Shown here one piece after another: positions 1 to 6,847 of a DNA stretch of 16,781 nt. The position numbers and the translations under genes are program-made. The stretch comes from Nitrososphaerota archaeon. GTDB lineage: Archaea > Thermoproteota > Nitrososphaeria > Nitrososphaerales > UBA183. The notes under the pieces are model-generated. The model had not been told where the DNA came from. It searched no databases and saw only the letters and a list, made by a program, of their open reading frames with translations. Location of the stretch: positions 1-16,781 of the forward strand of contig JAFMAU010000039.1 of the NCBI GenBank assembly GCA_029784825.1, in the 5' to 3' direction. Within the stretch, counting starts at the first letter, position 1. Every line of letters begins with the position of its first letter.

Positions 1-327
1 CGCGAGCTCATCGACCCAGCGGCGTGCGCTCCGATCGACGGCATCTGCTACGTGCAGGAGGACGGCTCGCGCGCCGCCGGCGCCCTGCCTCTCCCCGGCG
101 GGCTCGGGATCCGCCGCACGGCGCTCGCGGCGGCGTTGGCGCGCCGCGCCGAGCTCGGCGGCCCGCCGGGTCCGCGCGACGGGGTCGGGCACGCCGAGGA
201 GGTCGACCACGACCTCCGCCCCGTAGAGCTCCATCAGGTTGCGGCGGTACGGCTTCTGGTCGTAGCTCGCCCGCACCATGTAGACCTTGACCTCGAGCCC
301 GAAGAGCGCGCCCGCGAAGGCCGCCTA
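1..327 (-). pseudogene. trpB: Decayed fragment of tryptophan synthase beta chain (TrpB2 type)
   Basis: Read on the minus strand, positions 326 down to 205 encode a clear TrpB segment, including [20 protein letters not shown] followed by a stretch ending ELYGAEVV. This is the well-conserved FGLE-KVYMV-x-SY-QKPYR region of TrpB2-type tryptophan synthase beta subunits (PLP enzyme, indole + serine to tryptophan). An in-frame TAG (325-327) sits directly before it. After AEVV the PSPS and HPGSLGIAISEA motifs expected next are not readable in one frame. A possible remnant of the LLHQTxIG motif appears near 30-60, split between two frames. Upstream of the stop the adenylate kinase gene begins within 8 bases, so the N-terminal half with the PLP lysine is absent. 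I read it as a broken remnant. Locally poor sequence could mimic frameshifts, but not the loss of the 5' half. Family assignment of the core is sure; pseudogene status is likely. Confidence 0.6.
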
Positions 328-334
328 GGCCGCC

Positions 335-904
335 TTGGCTCCCGGCTCGAAGCGGATAATCGGCATCACGGGGACCCCGGGGACGGGGAAGAAGTCGGTC
401 GCGCCATTCCTCGCAAGGTCGCTCGGCGTCCCGTGCGTGGGGCTTAACGATCTCGCCCGGACCGCGGGGCTCGTCAGACGCGGCCAGGAGGTGGACGCCG
501 CGCTCCTGAAGAGGCAGGTGTCGGCCCGCGTGACCGGGCCTGCGGTGGTCTACGGCCACCTGCTCCCGCACTCCGTCGTGAAGAGCAGCGTCGACTGGGT
601 GGGGGTGCTGAGGTGCGAGCCGGCCGTCCTCAAGGCGCGGCTGGAGTCGCGGGGCTACGCAGAGGCGAAGGCGCTGGAGAACGTCCGGGCGGAGCTGATA
701 GGGCTGGTGTCCGACGAAGCCTTCCGCGCGTTCGGAAGGGAGAAGACCGTCGAAGTGGACACCACCGCCACGTCCCCCGAAGAAGCGGCCGAAGCCCTCC
801 TCCTCTCCGCCAAACGGAGGGGTGCGGACCGGAGCCGCATAGACTGGATGCGGGGCTACGACTCGGCCGCGAAGCTCAGGTCCCTGCTCCCTTCAGAGCG
901 GTAG
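335..904 (+). CDS. AK6/Fap7-type adenylate kinase (P-loop NMP kinase)
   Basis: A 189-residue P-loop kinase that should phosphorylate AMP (ATP + AMP to 2 ADP) in the cytoplasm. In eukaryotes and archaea this family is also linked to small ribosomal subunit maturation. The Walker A motif GTPGTGKKS is at residues 13-21 right after the first beta strand (KRIIGIT). The middle holds the AK6 landmarks VVYGHLLPH (71-79) and WVGVLRCEPAVLKARLESRGY (88-108), followed by the helix with ENVRAE. There is no long LID insert, as expected for the short AK6 family. The start is TTG at 335, the only start that keeps the first strand at normal length. The 3' end overlaps the convergent HerA-like gene by 49 bases. 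The preceding DNA is a trpB remnant, so the neighbourhood does not inform function. Confidence in the family is high. Confidence 0.85.
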   Translation: MAPGSKRIIGITGTPGTGKKSVAPFLARSLGVPCVGLNDLARTAGLVRRGQEVDAALLKRQVSARVTGPAVVYGHLLPHSVVKSSVDWVGVLRCEPAVLKARLESRGYAEAKALENVRAELIGLVSDEAFRAFGREKTVEVDTTATSPEEAAEALLLSAKRRGADRSRIDWMRGYDSAAKLRSLLPSER

Positions 905-2589
905 TCGGCGCGGACCTGGACCAGCAGTGGGCTCGGTATCCTCCCCAGGCTCACCACCGCCTCCCCCACCTTGAGCCTCGTCAGGTGCTCCCGCTGCTTC
1001 TGGTTGAGCCCCACCGACTCGCCGATGAGGGCCACGTCGTCCGGCCAAGCCAGCCTGTGCACGATCTTCGTCCCCGAGTTCTTGACGACCTCTGCCGCGA
1101 CGTGGCTCGGGAACTGCGCCACGAACGCCATCGCCTCCCCGAACTTTCTGAGCTCCGATATCATCCGCTCCCCGACCGTCGGCGGGTCCTCGGGCCTCCT
1201 CGACGGCGCGATGTTCCTCGCCTCCTCCACGAGCGTGAGGTGGTCCATCGGCCCCTTGTGCTTCACCTTCTCCTCGTAGATCATCTTCAGCATCACGTCG
1301 CAGAAGATCGCCCTCGACTGTATGTCCCTCATGTGCCCGAGCTCGACGCACACCACAGTCCCCAGCAGCTCGTCGAGCTTCAGGGGGCCGGACCCGCCCA
1401 GCGCCCTCCCCGCCTGCCCCTCCTTTAGCGGGACAAGCCTCCTCAGCAGCGCCACCTTGGTCTCGTTGTCGTACGCCGACCTCAGCGGGTACGACTCGAT
1501 GGTGCTGACCAGTCCGTCGATCGTGGGGACCTCGTCCGCCGAGCACTCGCTCAGCCTCTTCTGCAGCGCGTTGCGGAACATATACGCCTGGGGGTGGGTG
1601 AAGTGGTACACGTCGGAGAATATGTCGGAGACCATCGCGATGTGCTCGGCCGGGTCCACCCCCGGCCCCACCTCGAGGGGGTTGACCGCGAACTCGTCCT
1701 TCCCCGGAGCCACCACCTTCCCCCCAGCTCCTGAGACCGTCGCCGCGTACTCGTTGTGCCAGTCGAGGACCAGCGTCGGGAGCCCGGCTTCCGCCACCTG
1801 TCTCACTATCAGCGACGCAGTCGTCGACTTCCCCGACCCGGTCATCCCCAGGATGCTGACGTGCCTCTTCAGGTCGTCCATCTGGAGCCGGAGGTCGTGG
1901 AACTCCCTCCCGGCAGACCGCACGGCGCCGAGCAGCATCCCGTCCTGACCGGACTCGGCCGCGTTAGGGATGTAGAAGTCAGGGGTCTTCTCTAACCCCG
2001 CGGCCAGCGGCGACATCTCGTCGAACGTGCAGAGCGCCCCAGCGACGGCCGGGGTCCCCGCCTGCGGGAGCGCCTTCCCTCCGGGGAGGAGGGCTGACTT
2101 CAGGAAGTCCGCGAGGTCCCTCCTCACCAGCCTGGCGACGTTGGCGGTCGGCAGTGCGACCCCGACGGTGGCGGCGAGTATGCTCGCCCGCTGCTCGAGG
2201 AGCGAAGAGCTGTCCTCCTTCTTCTTCGAGTCGGCCCAGGTGCCCACGACGAGGTCGAACTCCAGGACCGGCTGAGAGTCGCCCCGTTCCTTCCCCTGGT
2301 CCATCAGCATCATGTAGACGAACGGCACCCCGGCCCTCCTCAGCCCCTCGAACAGCCCCCTCATCCTCTGCTGCTGCAGTGTCGTCCTGAGCGCGGCCGA
2401 GTAGTCGACCTTGCCGTCGTCAGCCGCGTCCGGGACCCCGACCCTGAAGTATGCCGTGCTCCTCACCTTCGCACCGTCGGAGACCACCATGCACCTGCCG
2501 TCCCAGACCCCGATGTCCTCCACCCCTATGCCTGCCTGGGGCCTGATCCTCCAGGCGGCCTGCGACACGAGCTCCCTCGCGTTTCGCAC
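856..2589 (-). CDS. HerA/DUF87-type hexameric ATPase, last gene of the pilus operon
   Basis: A 577-residue ATPase of the HerA/FtsK superfamily (DUF87 type). Walker A is GMTGSGKST (248-256), followed by the strand LPTLVLDWHNEY (270-281), which corresponds to the D-x-H-GEY element of HerA proteins. Walker B is HLTLVEEA (450-457). A later stretch AFVAQFPSHVAAEVVKNSGT (488-507) with HRL (511-513) matches the family's sensor/arginine region. About 240 N-terminal residues are alpha/beta and not recognised. It starts at GTG 2589, 6 bases after the prepilin stop, so it belongs to the ATPase-platform-pilin operon. HerA proteins are known DNA translocases working with NurA, but no NurA is seen here. 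DUF87 ATPases next to pilus genes may energise secretion or assembly; that role is inference. Its 3' end overlaps the adenylate kinase gene convergently. Confidence 0.85.
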   Translation of the reverse strand: MRNARELVSQAAWRIRPQAGIGVEDIGVWDGRCMVVSDGAKVRSTAYFRVGVPDAADDGKVDYSAALRTTLQQQRMRGLFEGLRRAGVPFVYMMLMDQGKERGDSQPVLEFDLVVGTWADSKKKEDSSSLLEQRASILAATVGVALPTANVARLVRRDLADFLKSALLPGGKALPQAGTPAVAGALCTFDEMSPLAAGLEKTPDFYIPNAAESGQDGMLLGAVRSAGREFHDLRLQMDDLKRHVSILGMTGSGKSTTASLIVRQVAEAGLPTLVLDWHNEYAATVSGAGGKVVAPGKDEFAVNPLEVGPGVDPAEHIAMVSDIFSDVYHFTHPQAYMFRNALQKRLSECSADEVPTIDGLVSTIESYPLRSAYDNETKVALLRRLVPLKEGQAGRALGGSGPLKLDELLGTVVCVELGHMRDIQSRAIFCDVMLKMIYEEKVKHKGPMDHLTLVEEARNIAPSRRPEDPPTVGERMISELRKFGEAMAFVAQFPSHVAAEVVKNSGTKIVHRLAWPDDVALIGESVGLNQKQREHLTRLKVGEAVVSLGRIPSPLLVQVRADYRSEGSRDLSFAAES

Positions 2590-2595
2590 CAGCTT

Positions 2596-2802
2596 TCACC
2601 AGTGGAAGAGGGAGCCGAAGATCGAGTTGAGCGAGCTGGTGATGGACGTCCAGACCCCCGAAGTGTAAGTGGCGCTCTGCTTGAGTATCGACTCGATCCC
2701 TCCCACCAGCAGGGAGAGCGTGACGAGCGCGACGGAGATGAGGAGCGCTTCTTCGATGAGCTGCGCCCCGCGCCTCTTGGACGGCCTCCGATGGGTCTTC
2801 AT
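2596..2802 (-). CDS. Very small archaeal type IV prepilin (class III signal peptide)
   Basis: A 68-residue protein with a textbook archaeal prepilin N-terminus: a basic leader MKTHRRPSKRRGA, a probable cleavage site before QLIEEA (residues 14-19), then a hydrophobic helix (about 18-38, ALLISVALVTLSLLVGGI). The acidic pair a few residues after the predicted cleavage is typical of pilins, where Glu5 positions the subunit during assembly. The mature protein would be only about 55 residues, mostly the helix plus a short Ser/Thr-rich tail, like Flp pilins of Tad systems. It starts with ATG 20 bases after the stop of the TadC-like gene and is followed by the HerA-like ATPase, so it is the likely main structural pilin of the machine encoded around it. 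A prepilin peptidase (EppA/PibD) is not in the window and must be encoded elsewhere. Confidence 0.8.
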   Translation of the reverse strand: MKTHRRPSKRRGAQLIEEALLISVALVTLSLLVGGIESILKQSATYTSGVWTSITSSLNSIFGSLFHW

Positions 2803-2822
2803 GGAAGAGAACGCGGTCCGCG

Positions 2823-3461
2823 TTATTTAACGCCCCAGAGGCCGACGGCCGACGCCCCTCCCAGGGGGGACGCCGCACCCCAAACGAGCGCGAACACAGC
2901 CAGCGTGACGGCCACGTTCGCATACAGCGACCTCCCCGACGTGTAGAGCCCGAGCATCCCCGAGCTGACCGCAGCCATCGCCGCGGCCCCGATCCCGAGC
3001 GCGCCCGGGCCGGCGACCGCCCCGCCGACGAAGCTCAGCGAGCCCACCAGAGGACCGAGGGCCGCGACCATCGCGGTGACCGCTCCCAGCACCCCTGACG
3101 TCACGAGCCCTCTGAACCTAATCACCTTCCTCTCCAGCGCCCTGTTCTCCCTGGCCTTCACCCAGCGCTCGAGCGTGCGGGCGGTCGCGCCCCCGCTCCT
3201 CCCTACCACAGGGGCGCTGCTCCCGGGCGAAGCCACGATGAGCGAGGCGAGCATGGCCACCTCCGCGCCGCTGCCTTCGACCATCGGCCGCACGGCGGCG
3301 GGGATGGGGTTCCCGAGCAGCAGGAGCCGCGCCGTCTCCCTCCCCGGCGCGTCCGTCCCCCTGAGGACCTTCACCAGCGACCCTGACATCCCAGAGCCCT
3401 GACCGGCAGCTTCCAGGACCCTCCTCAGCGAAAGGATTCTCGGGAGGTCCTGGTTCGTCAA
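2823..3461 (-). CDS. TadC-like type II/IV secretion platform membrane protein (second half)
   Basis: A 212-residue membrane protein. Residues about 43-115 form a helical cytoplasmic T2SSF-like domain (LLLLGNPIPAAVRP, then a long amphipathic helix through TARTLERWVKARENRALERK). Membrane helices follow at about 118-140, 145-172 and 180-200. In archaeal pilus and archaellum systems the platform protein (FlaJ/PilC) usually carries two such units in one chain. Here there are two adjacent half-size proteins, as in bacterial Tad systems. The start is TTG at 3461, whose TTGA overlaps the TGA stop of the upstream TadB-like gene, with GGAGAG a few bases before, pointing to coupled translation. A longer open frame upstream on the same strand is a shadow of the TadB-like gene. 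It should anchor the pilus at the inner side of the membrane and be rotated by the TadA-like ATPase. Confidence 0.8.
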   Translation of the reverse strand: MTNQDLPRILSLRRVLEAAGQGSGMSGSLVKVLRGTDAPGRETARLLLLGNPIPAAVRPMVEGSGAEVAMLASLIVASPGSSAPVVGRSGGATARTLERWVKARENRALERKVIRFRGLVTSGVLGAVTAMVAALGPLVGSLSFVGGAVAGPGALGIGAAAMAAVSSGMLGLYTSGRSLYANVAVTLAVFALVWGAASPLGGASAVGLWGVK

Positions 3462-4150
3462 GCTTCTCTCTCCGCGGAGCTGAGGTAGTACGCCAGGTCG
3501 ACGACAACGAACACGAGCACCGTGAGCTCCGCGACTCCGGCCGGGCCGTACGAGCGCGTGAACACGGCGTAAAGCAGGGCCATGATGGGTGCGAAGAAAC
3601 ATACCGTCATGAACATCGGGACCCTCGTCTCCATGCTCAGGTCGCCGTACGCGGCGAGCCCGGCGCTCTCCTCGTCCCCGGTATCGAACCCCTCCGGGCG
3701 CAGCTCGGCCAGCTGCCGGAGAGCCGCCGAACCGGTGTACGACGCCATCCGAGCGGAGGCGTCCGCCAGCGCGTCCTCCACCCTGGCACCCAGCAGCACC
3801 AGCCTCGCGGCCCTGCGCACCGCCCTCGCCGTGGCCGGCTCCCGCGGTCTTACCGCCATCAGGGTCCTCGCCCTCGACCCGGTGACTTCGAGGCACGCCC
3901 TGGCCGAAGCCGCGAGGACCACCGCCTCCCTCGCCTCTGCGACCCTCTGCCTGTCCAGGAGCCTCCTGGGGACGGACGCCACCAGGTAGAAGACGAGCGC
4001 CGACACCGCCACGACCGCCGCTGGCTTCGCCTCTCCGAGCACCCCCAGGGCGAAGTCCACGAAGAGCCAGGCCGCGGATGCGGACGCCAGGCAGACGCAC
4101 CCCAGGCGCCAGGCGCTGAGCCCGAAGTGCTCCAGCGAAGCGAACCTCAA
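3458..4150 (-). CDS. TadB-like type II/IV secretion platform membrane protein (first half)
   Basis: A 230-residue membrane protein with two N-terminal membrane helices (about 12-38 and 43-60), a helical cytoplasmic domain (about 65-175) with the T2SSF-like LVLLGARVEDALADASARM segment (118-136), and two C-terminal helices (about 177-197 and 203-223). This layout matches TadB-type platform proteins. It is paired with the TadC-like gene immediately downstream and preceded by the ATPase gene. The start is TTG at 4150, inside a TTGA overlap with the ATPase stop codon. AAGGGG lies just before it and can serve as ribosome binding site, so the two are likely translationally coupled. A Met start would remove the first membrane helices. 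Sequence conservation with known TadB is low and the call rests on topology, the T2SSF-like segment and strict gene order. Confidence 0.78.
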   Translation of the reverse strand: MRFASLEHFGLSAWRLGCVCLASASAAWLFVDFALGVLGEAKPAAVVAVSALVFYLVASVPRRLLDRQRVAEAREAVVLAASARACLEVTGSRARTLMAVRPREPATARAVRRAARLVLLGARVEDALADASARMASYTGSAALRQLAELRPEGFDTGDEESAGLAAYGDLSMETRVPMFMTVCFFAPIMALLYAVFTRSYGPAGVAELTVLVFVVVDLAYYLSSAEREA

Positions 4151-5592
4151 GGCCCCTTACCGCTGGCCAGCCTCTGGGCGGCCAGCGCGACCTTCTCGCC
4201 CAGCCTCGCCGGGTCTGAACCCTCGGGGGGAGCCGGCCACCCGGGCCCGGCCACGTTCCTGAGCCTCGCCGACCTGTCCCGCATGAAGAGCTCCTTGATC
4301 CTCGGGGCCCCAGAGTCCTGCGTCATCATGGAGACCCGCTGGACGTGCCTGGCCTGCTTCAGCCTGTCCGGCCTCGCCATCTGCACGACGAGCCCCAGGT
4401 CGACCAGGCTCTGCTCTGAGATGTGGTGCTGGTTCACCCAGCGCCTCACCGCCTGCTCGACGGTGGACGCGTGGAAGGTCTGCATCCCCCGGGCGCCTGA
4501 CGCCAGCGCCTGGAAGAACGCCCTGCTGTGCTCCTCAGACTGGATCTCGCTGAGCACGACGATGTCCGGGGACCGGTGCAGCGCCTTCACGATCTCCGAC
4601 TCCTTCGTCCGGCCTGCTTCCGCGCCGCGCTCGAACGGGTCGACCTTCACCTTGGCCTGGTGGTACCCCCTCTCGAGCAGGTCCCTCGTCTCCACGGCGT
4701 CTTCGATGTACACCCTCCGCAACCTCCTGTCGACCCACTCGTCCAGCGCGTTGAGCAGGGTGGTCTTCCCAGTCCCCGTCTCCCCGATCACGGTCACGTT
4801 CCCGCCCGCCTCGATCCACCCCACGAGCACCGCGGCGGCCTCGTCGCTCAGCACTCCCATCCCGATAAGCTGGGGGAGGCTGAGTGTGGAGACGTTCAGC
4901 CGCCTCACGTCCAGCGCGAACCGGTTCACCGCGAGCGGCTCGAGGTCGAGCGACACCCGCAGGATCGCGCCCCCTACCTGCAGGTCGTTCTTCATCGACG
5001 GCGTCTGGAAGTCGAGCGTGTACCCGCTGAAGGTGTCGACGTGGGTCCGGATGGCGTCGCACTCCCTCTTGGTGAGCACGATCCCCGTCTCGCACCTCCC
5101 GGCCGAGGCGTGGTCCAGGTACACCGGAGTCGACTCCGAGTCGACGTAGAACTCGGTCACCCTCTCGTCCTTGGCCAGAGCCAGGACCCTGGACAGGCCG
5201 ATCGCCTCGTACGCCGCGAGCTCCGAGAGCTCCTTCACCCGGGCCTTCGCTCCCAGTGAGGCGAGGACCTCTGCAGACCGCTGCCCGAGCACCTCGACCA
5301 GGCGGCCGAAGGTGAGGGGTTCGACGTCCTCCGGTTCGAGCCCCTCCGAGACGACCCGGACCGCTTCCCGCATCGCAATGACCGCGGGCTGGGCGAGCTC
5401 GCATCCGAGCTCGTAGTACGGGACGGAGGCGTGGGCGGTCACGCGGTAGCAGAACGGGTACGAGCGCGCCTGCCATCCGGCGCGGTCGGTGTACCTTTCG
5501 AGGAGCTCGACGAGGAGTGGCTGGGGGGCCCGCGGCTTCTCTCCCTTCCGGACAGCCCGCAGGACCCTCCCTGTCAGGCCCAGGTTCAGCAT
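4147..5592 (-). CDS. TadA/GspE-family secretion ATPase (pilus assembly motor)
   Basis: A 481-residue hexameric secretion ATPase. All four family boxes are present in order: Walker A GETGTGKTT (270-278), the Asp box RVYIEDAVETR (293-303), Walker B PDIVVLSEIQSEEH (342-355) and the His box ARGMQTFHAST (367-377). The N2-type domain is at about 120-240, with YVDSESTPVYLDH and FQTPSMKNDL matching the region before Walker A in archaeal and Tad ATPases. The N-terminal 110 residues are specific to this lineage. It is the first gene of the minus-strand operon. It has ATG at 5592, about 25 bases from the A/T-rich box at 5615-5622, so it is probably leaderless or nearly so. It should drive assembly of the pilin encoded at 2596-2802 through the two platform proteins. 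Confidence 0.92.
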   Translation of the reverse strand: MLNLGLTGRVLRAVRKGEKPRAPQPLLVELLERYTDRAGWQARSYPFCYRVTAHASVPYYELGCELAQPAVIAMREAVRVVSEGLEPEDVEPLTFGRLVEVLGQRSAEVLASLGAKARVKELSELAAYEAIGLSRVLALAKDERVTEFYVDSESTPVYLDHASAGRCETGIVLTKRECDAIRTHVDTFSGYTLDFQTPSMKNDLQVGGAILRVSLDLEPLAVNRFALDVRRLNVSTLSLPQLIGMGVLSDEAAAVLVGWIEAGGNVTVIGETGTGKTTLLNALDEWVDRRLRRVYIEDAVETRDLLERGYHQAKVKVDPFERGAEAGRTKESEIVKALHRSPDIVVLSEIQSEEHSRAFFQALASGARGMQTFHASTVEQAVRRWVNQHHISEQSLVDLGLVVQMARPDRLKQARHVQRVSMMTQDSGAPRIKELFMRDRSARLRNVAGPGWPAPPEGSDPARLGEKVALAAQRLASGKGP

Positions 5593-5664
5593 CGGAGGCC
5601 AGACCCCTGCTCGCGATAAAAGACGCCACGTTGGCCGTTAAATCCGCGCGGGGGGTGTCGGCCC
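5593..5664. promoter_or_regulatory. Divergent promoter region of the two appendage operons
   Basis: This 72-base gap separates the ATPase operon (minus) from the minor-pilin-like operon (plus). On the minus strand CTTTTATC (5622-5615) lies 23-30 bases before ATG 5592. On the plus strand GTTAAAT (5637-5643) lies 22-28 bases before ATG 5665. Both distances fit archaeal TATA boxes with leaderless or near-leaderless transcripts. Because the two boxes are only about 15 bases apart, initiation in one direction may hinder the other, or both may answer to one regulator. No operator repeat is evident. Confidence 0.6.
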
Positions 5665-6024
5665 ATGGTCGAGCTGCTGGAGTACACGATGGTGCTCCTG
5701 GTCTCCACTCTCTTCGTCGCCGGTTCGGCAGAGACATATTCCATCTTCTCCGGTTACTACTCAGGCCTCGAGTTCAGGGCCGCGTCGTCGTCCGTCTTCA
5801 GCCTGGCAACCGAAGCCCTGGCTGGCGGGAGCGCCGCCGGGTCGGTCTCGGTCCCTCGGTCGACGGTGAGCTGCAGCGGCGGGGTCCTGACCTTCGCGTC
5901 AGGGGGGACGTCGCGGACGGAGGCCACTGGGGAAAGCTGCGACTTCTCGCTGGACGTCCAGGCGGGCGTGCGCGCCTTCGACTTCGCCTTCACCGCGGGA
6001 CGGCTCACGCTGACGGTGTCGTAG
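5665..6024 (+). CDS. Small membrane-anchored secreted protein, minor-pilin-like
   Basis: A 119-residue protein of no family I can name. After the short acidic start MVELLEY comes a hydrophobic segment (about 8-21, TMVLLVSTLFVAGS), then an extracytoplasmic domain rich in Ser, Gly and Thr with predicted beta strands and two cysteines (70 and 92) that could form a disulfide. An N-terminal helix leading into a small beta domain is the shape of a minor pilin or pseudopilin, but the basic leader of a class III signal is missing. It is first in a five-gene plus-strand operon divergent from the ATPase/platform genes. The next gene starts one base after its stop. A role as a tip or minor subunit of the appendage is inferred from topology and position only. 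Confidence 0.72.
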   Translation: MVELLEYTMVLLVSTLFVAGSAETYSIFSGYYSGLEFRAASSSVFSLATEALAGGSAAGSVSVPRSTVSCSGGVLTFASGGTSRTEATGESCDFSLDVQAGVRAFDFAFTAGRLTLTVS

Positions 6025-6025
6025 C

Positions 6026-6403
6026 ATGCCTGCGTCGTCGGTCAGCGCGATGAACGCGTGGGGGGCGTACATGATATCGGCTGTCGCCCTGCTCCTCATC
6101 CTCTCCCCTGCGCTCGCCTCCACCTCACTCGCCGCTCGCGAGGGGGCCGACATCAGGAACGTCGCCGGGGTCGGCGCCATCCTCTCTTCCGTGCGCCCCG
6201 GGGTCACCGCGCTGTTCTCATTCGGAGAGTCGGCCTATGGGGACCCGATCTCGGCCAACGGGCACACGCTGAGGTGCTCGTACGGCTCCGGGACCGTGCA
6301 GCTGCTCACTACAGCGGACGTCTCCGGCGTGACCCTCTCCCCTGCGGTGCAGTATCGCGCTTACGTCGACGGAGGGGTCGTGGTGGTGGTCCGGGCTGTC
6401 TGA
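6026..6403 (+). CDS. Small membrane-anchored secreted protein, minor-pilin-like
   Basis: A 125-residue protein with one N-terminal membrane helix (about 14-32, AYMISAVALLLILSPALAS), followed by an amphipathic stretch AAREGADIRNVAGVGAIL and a beta-rich C-terminal domain ending in a run of valines. One cysteine (84). The start shown is ATG 6026, one base after the upstream stop. ATG 6050 (Met9) is an equally possible start and would place only a few residues before the helix. The arrangement helix, amphipathic linker, small beta domain resembles archaeal pilin-like secreted proteins, but no family signature is visible. It lies between two other proteins of the same shape in a tightly packed operon opposite the Tad-like ATPase operon, so it is likely exported and part of the same structure. 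Confidence 0.72.
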   Translation: MPASSVSAMNAWGAYMISAVALLLILSPALASTSLAAREGADIRNVAGVGAILSSVRPGVTALFSFGESAYGDPISANGHTLRCSYGSGTVQLLTTADVSGVTLSPAVQYRAYVDGGVVVVVRAV

Positions 6404-6422
6404 GGTCGAGGCGTTCGTCGAC

Positions 6423-6503
6423 GTGGCCGTGATGTACGCCGTACTGATCTTCCTTGCGCTGCTCGCGCTCGCTGTCCTCCTCCCGGAGCTCGCACCGCGG
6501 TGA
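6423..6503 (+). CDS. Tiny single-helix membrane peptide inside the pilin-like operon
   Basis: A short open frame of about 26 residues (from GTG 6423) that is almost entirely one membrane helix: MYAVLIFLALLALAVLL (from residue 4), then PELAPR. Its TGA (6501-6503) overlaps the GTG start of the next gene (6500) in a GTGA arrangement, the usual sign of coupled genes. It also fills what would otherwise be a gap of nearly 100 bases in a packed operon. The start is uncertain: the same frame is open upstream to CTG 6396, which would overlap the previous gene and add an acidic N-terminus (EVEAFVDV), and ATG 6432 is the only Met. It could be a minimal pilin-like peptide or an accessory helix; nothing more can be said from sequence. 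Confidence 0.5.
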   Translation: MAVMYAVLIFLALLALAVLLPELAPR

Positions 6504-6847
6504 GATACCTCGACATCGCCATGGCCGCCCTGGTGGGGACCGCCGCCATCGCTGGGCTTACGGTCTGGGGACCTGGTCAGGCCGACGCGGCCGCGCTCCG
6601 CTTCCAGCGGCAGGTCACGCTGAGCGAGTCGCTCGTCTCCTTCGTCGACGCGAAGGGGATGCCCTGGCTCTCGTCCGCCCCTTGGGGGGACGTCTGCGCG
6701 GCAGTCGCGGCGGGGTCCAACTCCACTTTCCACCTGTCCGCGATGACGGGCGGCGCATCGTGCGGCGCCCCTCCTCCGGCGGGGGTCGCGTCCGCCAACG
6801 TCACGTTCATGCTCGTCTCCCGCGAGATGGCGTTTTCGGCTTGGTAA
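6500..6847 (+). CDS. Small membrane-anchored secreted protein, minor-pilin-like
   Basis: A 115-residue protein: short cytoplasmic start MRYLD, one hydrophobic helix (about 6-23, IAMAALVGTAAIAGLTVW), then an extracytoplasmic domain with two cysteines (66 and 88), an N-glycosylation sequon NST (74-76) and an NVT near the end. No known family recognised. The GTG start overlaps the stop of the tiny single-helix peptide, and its own TAA (6845-6847) overlaps the TTG start of the following gene by 7 bases, so it sits in the middle of a translationally linked block. Spacing of two cysteines by about 20 residues recurs in the first protein of this operon (70/92), which suggests that the two domains are distantly related or have a similar disulfide-closed fold; that is inference. 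Confidence 0.72.
   Translation: MRYLDIAMAALVGTAAIAGLTVWGPGQADAAALRFQRQVTLSESLVSFVDAKGMPWLSSAPWGDVCAAVAAGSNSTFHLSAMTGGASCGAPPPAGVASANVTFMLVSREMAFSAW

Noticed and set aside
8..571. 187-residue open frame on the minus strand
   Set aside because: Its N-terminal part is the antisense of the adenylate kinase gene and its C-terminal part is an Arg/Pro-rich alternate frame of the trpB remnant.
2823..4100. 425-residue open frame covering both platform genes
   Set aside because: Only the part from 3461 down is protein-like. The rest is a Gly/Arg-rich shadow of the TadB-like gene in another frame, so this is not a fused platform protein.
4127..5149. Long plus-strand frame opposite the secretion ATPase
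   Set aside because: Ser/Thr-rich antisense shadow, common in GC-rich DNA. The minus strand carries all four ATPase boxes.
6454..6840. Upstream extension of the last pilin-like gene
   Set aside because: It is an Arg-rich alternate frame of the 115-residue secreted protein. The membrane helix and basic leader begin only after TTG 6841.
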